Assembly: GCF_017948245.1 (NCBI RefSeq)
Contig: NZ_CP072865.1
Location: 1,575,501-1,639,500, forward strand
Length of the DNA: 64,000 nt
Direction: 5' to 3'
Source of the DNA: Rhizobium sp. NLR16a
GTDB taxonomy: Bacteria; Pseudomonadota; Alphaproteobacteria; Rhizobiales; Rhizobiaceae
Shown here piece after piece: positions 56,372 to 64,000 of the stretch. Numbering within the stretch: the stretch's first letter is position 1; each line of letters starts with the position of its first letter. The notes beneath the pieces were generated by a model, which was not told the origin of the DNA, ran no database searches, and saw only the letters and a program-made list of their open reading frames with translations. A program made the position numbers and the translations under genes.

Positions 56372-56400
56372 ACGTAAAAGTCAATATTATTGCCGGTTCG
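56372..56400 (+). promoter_or_regulatory. Promoter with a palindrome between -35 and -10, for the MerR gene
   Basis: A 24-base palindrome ATTGACTATTAC / GTAAAAGTCAAT with 11 of 12 pairs matched (56372-56395). TTGACT serves as the -35, and TATTAT (56395-56400) as the -10 after 16 bases. The MerR gene starts only 15 bases later. This is where MerR-family proteins bind and twist promoters, so autoregulation is likely. Confidence 0.7.
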
Positions 56401-56414
56401 ACGACGGGGAACAC

Positions 56415-56807
56415 ATGCCTGTGAACAAATATTATAGCATAACGGAGCTGACGCGCGAATTCGGTGTCTCGACGCGCACGCTCCGCTTCTACGAAGACGA
56501 GGGACTGATCCATCCGGAGCGGCGAGGGCGCACGCGTCTCTTCCGGCCGGCGGACCGACGGCTCATCGGAGAAATCCTGCGCGGACGGCGGATCGGCTTC
56601 ACCATCGCGGAAATCCGCGAGATCATTCAGGTCTATAAGGAGCCGCCCGGCGAGCTCGGCCAGCTGAAGCTTCTGATGAAGCGCGTTGACGAGAAGCGTG
56701 AGGACCTGCGCCAGAAGCGTAAGGACATAGACGACACGCTGACGGAGCTCGACAATATCGAAGAGGCCTGCCTCGGCCGCCTCGCCGAAATCGGCGTTAC
56801 CACCTGA
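56415..56807 (+). CDS. MerR family transcriptional regulator
   Basis: A 130-residue MerR regulator. The N-terminal winged helix is YYSITELTREFGVSTRTLRF, then YEDEGLIHPERRG. A coiled coil follows (residues 85-115, LLMKRVDEKREDLRQKRKDI). There is no Cys-rich metal loop, so it is unlikely to sense metal. It resembles LiuR-type regulators, which is a weak inference. A very short leader follows its promoter. Confidence 0.9.
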   Translation: MPVNKYYSITELTREFGVSTRTLRFYEDEGLIHPERRGRTRLFRPADRRLIGEILRGRRIGFTIAEIREIIQVYKEPPGELGQLKLLMKRVDEKREDLRQKRKDIDDTLTELDNIEEACLGRLAEIGVTT

Positions 56808-56835
56808 GACTTGCCGCAAAACGGTTGCCGGTCCT

Positions 56836-57825
56836 TTATTGCGCCTCGGCACTGCATTCGCTGGCGATCGTCTGGACCCGCTCATCGTTTTGAAGATCGA
56901 TCTTGCCGGCCTGAAGCGGTATCAGCAGCGCCTGGGCCCGCAATCTGTCGAGCGTGCACTGGCAAAAGCTGCGGCAGAGCGCTTCGCTTTGCTGCATGAC
57001 GCAAGCGGAGTTGCATTGCCTAAGGTAAGTTTCGACCGGATCCGGCTGCGGCGGCGGGACGACAATGGAAAGTCCGTAAGCGATCGCGATCAGCACCGGC
57101 TGATGAATGAGGTAGAAGGCAAGGCTGTGGCGGCCAAGCTTCGCCGGCCACCAGGAGCCTGTGCCGATGGCCGCGAGCCGATGCGGCAGCCTGGTTCTGA
57201 TGGCGATCAAGGCGATGCTCAAGCCAACGAAAAACGGCGTAGCCCAAGGAAACAGTGGGACGTAATCGTTGGAGCGTTGCGGCGTTTCGGCAAGCCCGAT
57301 CCAGGCGAGATATCTCGGATCGAAGAAGGATGAGCGGAGCAGGCCCGGTGTGCCGAAGTTGTCGAGGATCCAGGCGCCAAGGAGCGCGACGGTGACGAGG
57401 AGCGTCAAGGCGAGCGGCAATCTGACAAAAACGATGCCGATGAGCGTGAGTACCGCGATGCAATGCAGGATGCCGAAATAGATCCAGGTGTCCGGCATTG
57501 CAATGCGGGTGGCGACCGAGATGACCGCGGCGGCCCCAGCTATCATGCCGAAACGTTTCCAGAAGGACGGCCAGCGAATCGTCGGCGTGCTGGAGAGCAC
57601 CAAGCTGACGCCGACGATGAAGAGAAAGGTCGTGGCGATCGCCCGGGCATAGATCTTCAGCCAGCCGGTCTCGGCCGTGCCCGGCGCCAGATAGGCCATG
57701 AACTCCATGTCCCAGGTGAAATGGTAGCTCGCCATGGCGATCAGCGCGACGCCGCGCGCCGTATCCAATAGACCGATGCGCGGCGGTTTTGCCACCGCAT
57801 CGGCGTGCATTGCCGGCATGGTCAT
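56836..57825 (-). CDS. HGSNAT/DUF1624-type membrane acyltransferase
   Basis: A 329-residue membrane protein with about eight helices. RIGLLDTARGVALIAMASYHFTWD is the start of the DUF1624 (heparan-alpha-glucosaminide N-acetyltransferase-like) domain. LGRHSLAFYLIHQPVLI is a typical near-end block. The C-terminal 65 residues carry a Cys-rich soluble tail (CNSACVMQQSEALCRSFCQC), which is unusual. The function is unknown. Stop and start overlap the DUF599 gene by one base (TGATG). Confidence 0.82.
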   Translation of the reverse strand: MTMPAMHADAVAKPPRIGLLDTARGVALIAMASYHFTWDMEFMAYLAPGTAETGWLKIYARAIATTFLFIVGVSLVLSSTPTIRWPSFWKRFGMIAGAAAVISVATRIAMPDTWIYFGILHCIAVLTLIGIVFVRLPLALTLLVTVALLGAWILDNFGTPGLLRSSFFDPRYLAWIGLAETPQRSNDYVPLFPWATPFFVGLSIALIAIRTRLPHRLAAIGTGSWWPAKLGRHSLAFYLIHQPVLIAIAYGLSIVVPPPQPDPVETYLRQCNSACVMQQSEALCRSFCQCTLDRLRAQALLIPLQAGKIDLQNDERVQTIASECSAEAQ

Positions 57826-58589
57826 CAAAGTCCCCTGGTCGAATCATTTCCGTCGTTCGACGGCGTGTCGCGGCGAATAGCAGAAAGGTGGAGATTTGAT
57901 GGCGGGCCTGCATCCATGATCGCCAGCCGCGCCTCCGAAAAGAACTGTCGCCGGGTCAGCACGAAGATGACGGTCGCCGTCGTCAGCATGAAGACGTAAG
58001 GATTGATGAACCAGCCGAGATAGCCGATCGACAGGAAGATTGCCCTGAGACCCTCGTTGAAATTGCTGCCGGCGATGACATTCATGCGGATGACGCGCTC
58101 GGCGGCCCGCTCGGCGGCGATGATGTCGCTCTCGGCATCGCGCATCATCGGGATGGAGCCGAAAAGGATGGTGCAGTAATTGAACAGCCGATAGGACCAG
58201 CCGAACTTGAAGAAGGCATAGCCGAAAAGCGCCGCCAGTCCGCCGACCTTCATCTCGAAGGCGGCATGGCCGCCATGGAGCACGAAGGGCAGGTCGGCAA
58301 AGACGGCGTCGACCTTCTCGGTTGCGCCGAGCAGCGCGAAGCAGCTGCCGATTGCGAAGATCGAGGTCGAGGCGAAAAAGGCCGTGCCGTTCTGCAAGCC
58401 GGCCATGATCTGTGTGTCGATCATCTTCAGGTCGCGGCGTAGCGAATTGTAGATCCACTCGCGGCGCCGTTCGGTCATCGCATGCGTCAGACTGGTGCGG
58501 CCGAAGAAGGTGCGGCCCTTGAGCAGCCAGGAATAGCCCATCCAGACACAGGCAAAGAAGGCCAGAGCAATGTAGTCCGCCGTCGTCAT
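57825..58589 (-). CDS. DUF599 family membrane protein
   Basis: A 254-residue protein with about four transmembrane segments and the DUF599 blocks WIYNSLRRDLKMIDTQIMAGLQ and RDAESDIIAAERAAERVIRMN. Function is unknown. The ATG of MTTADYIALAF is chosen. The 77 residues upstream in frame carry no family sequence. It precedes the acyltransferase gene in a probable operon. Confidence 0.85.
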   Translation of the reverse strand: MTTADYIALAFFACVWMGYSWLLKGRTFFGRTSLTHAMTERRREWIYNSLRRDLKMIDTQIMAGLQNGTAFFASTSIFAIGSCFALLGATEKVDAVFADLPFVLHGGHAAFEMKVGGLAALFGYAFFKFGWSYRLFNYCTILFGSIPMMRDAESDIIAAERAAERVIRMNVIAGSNFNEGLRAIFLSIGYLGWFINPYVFMLTTATVIFVLTRRQFFSEARLAIMDAGPPSNLHLSAIRRDTPSNDGNDSTRGL

Positions 58590-58991
58590 CAGTGATTCAG
58601 TCTCCGCATGAAGTGCGGCCACCTTACATATGCATCGAAATGCTGCAATGACCGGAAGGCCGGGCCGCCGGATTTCGGCGCCTGGCGTGTCCGAAAGCAC
58701 GCTGCAACGCTCTGTATCGATACATCGTACTTTCCGAAAAGCGATTCTGATATTCCGGCCGATGCGCTGAAACAGGACTATTTCGGGCCGGCTCGGCTCG
58801 AGCTTTGAATCCTGTTCCAAATTAAATAGTTAGCGCATGATACTGTCCGAAACTGCTGCCGCTTTTCGGCATCGTACTCCGGGTGTATGGTCCCGGGAAT
58901 GTCGCATCGGCTGCAGGCGATGTCGGTGGCCCGCGCGGGTTCGAAACCGACCTTGCTTAAGCTTACAACTTCATATTCAAAAGGCGCATCC
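58590..58991. other. 402-base region between DUF599 and sdaA
   Basis: Holds the divergent promoters of the two genes and, on the minus strand, a possible small ORF listed separately. The centre is AT-richer (58690-58850). No structured RNA was recognised. Confidence 0.4.

Positions 58992-58993
<2 letters not shown>
58778..58993 (-). CDS. Possible small protein with CxxC motif, antisense to the sdaA start
   Basis: A 71-residue frame beginning MDAPFEYEVVSLSKVGFEPA and containing ACSRCDIPG and VSCANYLIWN. The residue pattern looks protein-like, but codon bias is only moderate, and the ribosome site would lie in sdaA coding sequence. Its start codon overlaps the first codon of sdaA. Could be a small regulatory protein or chance. 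Confidence 0.3.
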
Positions 58994-60395
<1,402 letters not shown>

Positions 60396-60455
60396 GCGTG
60401 CGGACTCCTTCGCTTCACACTTGACGCCCGCCGCCAAAAGGATTTGAACGGCGGC

Positions 60456-60893
60456 ATGGCATTGCATCTCATCAAACTCTGTGTCGGCGCCGACTCGATC
60501 GAGGACCTGCGCGAATGGGTGGCGGAGCGCTCGCTGCGCGCCATTGCCGCCGGGCTCGAACCGCATTCGGTTCACACCACGCGCATGGTGCCCAAACGCA
60601 TGGAGGAGCTTCTTGACGGCGGCTCGCTCTATTGGGTGATCAAGGGGCAGGTGCAGGCGAGGCAGAGGCTGCTCGACATCGAGACGTTCACAGACGATGA
60701 AGGGATTTCACGCTGCCGTCTGATGCTCGGCCCGGAGGTCATCGAAACCGCGGTGCAGCCGAAGCGGCCTTTTCAGGGCTGGCGCTACTACACGCAGGAT
60801 GACGTGCCGCCCGATCTGACGAGCTTGGGCGCCGGGATCGCCGAAATGCCCGCGGAACTGCGCCGCGAACTGACAGATCTCGGCCTGCTCTAA
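60456..60893 (+). CDS. DUF1489 family protein
   Basis: A 145-residue DUF1489 protein, common in Alphaproteobacteria and without known function. The blocks HTTRMVPKRMEELLDGGSLY, WVIKGQVQARQRLLDI and AVQPKRPFQGWRYY are typical. The start was set at the ATG giving MALHLIKLCVGADS, four residues into a longer frame. It lies 60 bases after sdaA. Confidence 0.9.
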   Translation: MALHLIKLCVGADSIEDLREWVAERSLRAIAAGLEPHSVHTTRMVPKRMEELLDGGSLYWVIKGQVQARQRLLDIETFTDDEGISRCRLMLGPEVIETAVQPKRPFQGWRYYTQDDVPPDLTSLGAGIAEMPAELRRELTDLGLL

Positions 60894-60937
60894 TTCTATC
60901 GCCCAAGATACCGGTTTCGGACGACGGCATGCGGATT

Positions 60938-61213
60938 TCAGCGCAGACGCAGTTGCACCGGCGCGTTGCCGTCCGGCGACGTCACATGCAGATGAATGCG
61001 GGCTTCCGGCTGCGAATAGCGCCAGGCGCGGGCGCCATGGCAAAGCAGCAGATTGATGAGATCCCGGGTCTTGGCAGACTTCGCCCTCGGCCGTTGCAGA
61101 CCGATTTCGGCAAGTCGCAGCGCCGCTTCGTGCAGCGGATGCAGGGATGAACGCCCTTTGGCCCCGCCGCGGCGGTCGCCTGGCATTCCCGGAACATTCT
61201 CATTGATCGCCAT
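60938..61213 (-). CDS. Hypothetical protein, 91 residues
   Basis: A small basic frame (MAINENVPGMPGDRRGGAKG start, then EAALRLAEIGLQRPRAKSAK). Its C-terminal stretch IHLHVTSPDGNAPVQLRL looks like a short beta-strand region. I do not recognise a family. It stands alone, convergent with the DUF1489 gene. A weak call by itself, but the residue composition looks protein-like. Confidence 0.5.
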   Translation of the reverse strand: MAINENVPGMPGDRRGGAKGRSSLHPLHEAALRLAEIGLQRPRAKSAKTRDLINLLLCHGARAWRYSQPEARIHLHVTSPDGNAPVQLRLR

Positions 61214-61325
61214 AGTTTTCCCCGTACGCACTACTGATCGAGTTCAAACCGATAGCCGGAAACGCAAACACCGATTCCGGCCGTTCCAGATGCCGCCGGC
61301 CTTGTCGCAGGCGGCACCGAATAGC

Positions 61326-62852
61326 TCATTGTGCTGCCGCCCAGCACTTGATGCCGGCCTTCTTCAAGGCCTTGCAGGCGTTGACCGCATCGCGCTGATC
61401 GTCAAAGCCGCCGAAGCGGGCGCGGTAGACCTGGTCGTTGCCTGCGCCGTAGGCGACGGCGAAGGGCTTTGCCGAGGCCAACTCCTTGCCGCCCTTGCTC
61501 TTCGCGCTCTCCAGGAGGTCCATGGCCATCTGCCGGCTCGGCGAGACGCCGACCTGGACGACCCAGCCCGCAGGCGCGGCACTTGCCGGGGTGGCGTTGG
61601 TCGAAGCGGTCGTGACGTGGTCGACGGCGGCGTTGTCCTGTGCAGCCGGTGCGACGACCGGAGCCTGCTGCTTGAAGCTCGTGGTCTTGACCTTGGTCGC
61701 AGCCGGCATCGTCTGGGCAACCAGCGGGTTCTCGGATTTCGGCGCCGATGTTTCGGTATAGGCGACTTCGGCCTCGGCCACCTGATAACGGGCATCCGGC
61801 AGCGGGCCCTTATGCGGCAGGCTGAGATCGGCGGCAGCGGCAGAAATGGGCGGCTGCGTCGCAGTGATCGTTTTTGCGACCTGTTCCGGGGCGACCTGCA
61901 GCCGGGCCTTCTGCGGCTGAACCGGAGCGGGCGTTTCGATCATTTCAGGGGCAGGGGCTGCCTGGGCCACCAGCGCCGAATTTCCGCCGCGGCTCGACGC
62001 CTTCGGCAGGTAGGTGGCGATCAGATTGCGCATCTGGGCATCGCGAGCCGGGCCGGACGTGCCGCCGAGCACGACGCTGACGATCGACTTGCCGTCGACC
62101 TGTACCGAACTCACCAGGTTGAAGCCGGCGGCGCGCGTATAACCAGTCTTGATACCGTCGACGCCGCGCACGGAGCCGACCAGCCGGTTGTGGCTGCGGA
62201 TCGTGCGGGTGCCGAACTTGAAGGCGCGGGTGGAGAAATAACCGTAATATTGCGGGAAATGCTGGCGAAGGGCGATGCCGAGGCGGGCCTGGTCGCGCGC
62301 CGTCGTCATCTGCGCCGTGTTCGGCAGGCCATTGGCGTTGCGATAGGTGGTGCGCGTCATGCCGAGTGCATGCGCCTTGGCAGTCATCATCTGGGCGAAG
62401 CGGTCTTCGCTGCCGCCGAGCATCTCGCCAAGCGCGGTTGCCGCATCATTGGCCGACAGGGTGACGAGACCGAGGATGCCCTGCTCGACGGTGATGGAGC
62501 CGCCGGCGCGCACGCCAAGCTTGGTCGGCGCCTGGGCGGCCGCGTGAGCGGAGAAGGGAACCAGCGTATCGAGGCGGATGCGACCCTGCTCCAAGGCCTC
62601 GAAGGTCATATAAAGGGTCATCATCTTGGTCAGCGAGGCGGGATATTGCAGCCGATCGGCATTCTCGCTGTAGAGAACGTTGCCGGTCTTGGCGTCGACG
62701 ACGATGCCCGCATATTTCGGATTGGCCGCCTCCGCGTCGGCATTGACCGAATCAACCAGGACGACCGTGAGAGCCATCGAAAGGATCGCCAGGAGCTTTG
62801 CGAAAAAGCTGCCGGACCGGGACGATGATACGGAGGAGACTGACCTTGACAC
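61326..62852 (-). CDS. D-alanyl-D-alanine carboxypeptidase with SPOR domain
   Basis: A 508-residue exported penicillin-binding protein of the S11 family. There is an N-terminal signal (residues 15-45), then SxxK as SLTK (about 75), SxN as SAN and KTG as IKTGYT. A long Pro/Ala linker (residues 290-420) leads to a C-terminal SPOR domain that binds denuded septal peptidoglycan. It trims the terminal D-Ala and is directed to division sites. The start is a GTG with GAGTGG upstream. An earlier GTG at 62912 is possible. Confidence 0.9.
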   Translation of the reverse strand: MSRSVSSVSSSRSGSFFAKLLAILSMALTVVLVDSVNADAEAANPKYAGIVVDAKTGNVLYSENADRLQYPASLTKMMTLYMTFEALEQGRIRLDTLVPFSAHAAAQAPTKLGVRAGGSITVEQGILGLVTLSANDAATALGEMLGGSEDRFAQMMTAKAHALGMTRTTYRNANGLPNTAQMTTARDQARLGIALRQHFPQYYGYFSTRAFKFGTRTIRSHNRLVGSVRGVDGIKTGYTRAAGFNLVSSVQVDGKSIVSVVLGGTSGPARDAQMRNLIATYLPKASSRGGNSALVAQAAPAPEMIETPAPVQPQKARLQVAPEQVAKTITATQPPISAAAADLSLPHKGPLPDARYQVAEAEVAYTETSAPKSENPLVAQTMPAATKVKTTSFKQQAPVVAPAAQDNAAVDHVTTASTNATPASAAPAGWVVQVGVSPSRQMAMDLLESAKSKGGKELASAKPFAVAYGAGNDQVYRARFGGFDDQRDAVNACKALKKAGIKCWAAAQ

Positions 62853-62991
62853 TATTCCACTCTTCGCTTTGCATTTCAGATATTGGGCGGGAACCGCACA
62901 CGCCCGCCGCACAGCTCGTCTTTTGAGATTACCGATTCAGCGTTACCAATCCGTTTATGATGAATCGTTTCATGCCTTCTCCGGCGGCATT

Positions 62992-63738
62992 TTAGGGACC
63001 TGTCACAGAACGGTTCACAAGACGCGGCTCCACAAAGAGGCGGATCGCGGCATCAATATGTTCCCAGTCGGCGAGATGGCTGCTGGAGAAGCGGTAGAGG
63101 ACGCTGAGATCCTTGCCGACCTTGATGTCGCGCTGACAATCTCCGCTTGCGGCCTTGTCCTGAGTTGAAGGCAATATGCAGCGCACGACGTAGTCCGGCC
63201 CGCCTTTGACCGGTGCCGTGAGCAGCACTTCTCCGCCATAACCGGCGTCGGCGCGAAGTCGATGGAGGGTCAATCCGTCCCGGAACGGCTCGGCTGCTCC
63301 TTCGATCAGATGCGAATAGATCGGCTCCAGCCGGCCGGACATGTCGCGCGACATGGTGCTTTGAGTGATTTGCAGGAAGATGAGGCTGGAGGATTGGGCG
63401 ATGTCGTCGAATCGCAGATGGTTGTCCTTGCCGTAACCCTGCATGGAGGGCCAGGCGAGGTAGAGATCCACGCGTTCGGCGGCGCCGTCATGCCTCTGGC
63501 TCGGGAAGCGTATGGTATTTTCGGGGAATTTCACGGTGTCGCGGCCGATGGTCAGCGTGATTTCTGTCGTGCTGTCGGTATTGCCGGCAAGGGAGATGTG
63601 CCGGCCGAACCAACGGCCGGCGATGCTGATGGCGACGGTCAGGACCGCCAGGACTGATATCACCGCCATCGTGCGCAGGAGAAACCTCATGGAAAGAAGC
63701 GGCTGCTCGTCGGGTGCGCTTTGGGCGGCTTGGCTCAT
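62992..63738 (-). CDS. Hypothetical membrane-anchored protein
   Basis: A 248-residue protein with one N-terminal transmembrane helix (about residues 17-45). The rest is predicted periplasmic and has no recognised domain. It includes KFPENTIRFPSQRHDGAAER and WPSMQGYGKDNHLRF. It is probably Rhizobiales-specific. The ATG at 63738 gives MSQAAQSAPDEQPLLS. Confidence 0.75.
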   Translation of the reverse strand: MSQAAQSAPDEQPLLSMRFLLRTMAVISVLAVLTVAISIAGRWFGRHISLAGNTDSTTEITLTIGRDTVKFPENTIRFPSQRHDGAAERVDLYLAWPSMQGYGKDNHLRFDDIAQSSSLIFLQITQSTMSRDMSGRLEPIYSHLIEGAAEPFRDGLTLHRLRADAGYGGEVLLTAPVKGGPDYVVRCILPSTQDKAASGDCQRDIKVGKDLSVLYRFSSSHLADWEHIDAAIRLFVEPRLVNRSVTGP

Positions 63739-64000
63739 GGCGGTTCTTCGCGTTTCGGTCCGCCGCAGGAAGAACATGAGCCGCCGGTGCCGATGATGAA
63801 TCTGATCGCCATCATCGAACCGGCAGGGTTAATACTTCGCTAAGATTTGGGTCGCACCGGGATGGACCCTTGTCCCAAAAAGGAGCGAGCCGTTCCCGGG
63901 ACAGCGGGAACGGCTCTTGGGCACCGGTCGGGGACGGGATGCGGGGACTGACCGGGCCGAAACCTGTGCCGGCTTTGCCGGCGGGCTGGCTTACCTGACG
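63739..64000. other. 262-base right-hand region without a gene
   Basis: No confident coding region was seen up to the window edge. A GC-rich hairpin sits at 63887-63916, and other GC-rich short stems fill 63930-63995. A gene or RNA from beyond the window may end here on the minus strand. Confidence 0.4.
63881..63916 (-). terminator. Hairpin with T-run on the minus strand
   Basis: A perfect 11-base stem GAGCCGTTCCC / GGGAACGGCTC with an 8-base loop (63887-63916), followed on the minus strand after five bases by TTTTT. This fits a terminator for a transcript coming from the right of the window. Confidence 0.7.

Overview
This window looks like chromosomal DNA of a fast-growing root-nodule alphaproteobacterium, most likely Rhizobium of the R. 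etli / R. leguminosarum group. The reasons are the high GC content, the rhizobial suf operon order with RirA-type and Irr-type iron boxes in front of it, and many rhizobial housekeeping proteins (DUF455, DUF1489, ATP12, SUF-type assembly, glycine cleavage behind a riboswitch). The species is an inference. No phage, plasmid replication, CRISPR array or defence island was seen.

Layout. 0-5 kb: a TfoX-like protein, an rhlE helicase/Nudix pair, an M23 peptidase, a ferritin-like protein and the peroxiredoxin Bcp. 5-14 kb: a large AsmA-like envelope protein, a GH13 glucosidase-like enzyme, tyrS, anmK and an alpha/beta hydrolase. 14.4-21.8 kb: the iron-sulfur cluster assembly operon (cysteine desulfurase, sufB, sufC, sufD, sufS, sufT-like, sufA), with a 400-base non-conserved-looking insert between sufB and sufC. 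21.8-22.9 kb: a more AT-rich lipoprotein gene and an orphan flagellar-rod-like gene.

22.9-31.5 kb is the most accessory-looking part. It holds a polar amino-acid ABC importer, GntR and LysR regulators, an NtaA-type FMN monooxygenase with its flavin reductase, an aminotransferase and the 5' end of an agmatinase gene cut off by an IS481-type transposase remnant. This looks like one uptake-and-degradation locus for an unknown N- or S-containing compound. 31.6-39.2 kb: a GH25 lysozyme lipoprotein, then gcvT-gcvH-gcvP behind a tandem glycine riboswitch, then a copper-handling pair (DUF2946-like protein and a YcnI-PCuAC fusion).

39-52.5 kb is core metabolism: crcB, an RluA-type pseudouridine synthase, a HAD phosphatase, ATP12, propionyl-CoA carboxylase subunits (pccB and pccA, separated by 3.2 kb), a guanidinium exporter behind what reads as a guanidine-II riboswitch, glutathione-dependent formaldehyde dehydrogenase, a DMT transporter and lipB. 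52.6-64 kb: tRNA-Leu(GAG), small envelope proteins, a peptide-deformylase-like protein that has lost metal ligands, mgtE, a MerR regulator with a palindrome filling its promoter spacer, an HGSNAT-type acyltransferase, DUF599, sdaA, a D,D-carboxypeptidase with a SPOR domain, and a hypothetical membrane protein.

The clearest non-protein signals are the glycine riboswitch (gcvT), the guanidine-II riboswitch (gdx), the IRO and ICE boxes (suf), a nested hairpin in the pccA leader and the MerR operator. I did not find a wholly new multi-gene system. The monooxygenase locus, the degenerate deformylase and the RNA or operator elements are the items most worth checking.
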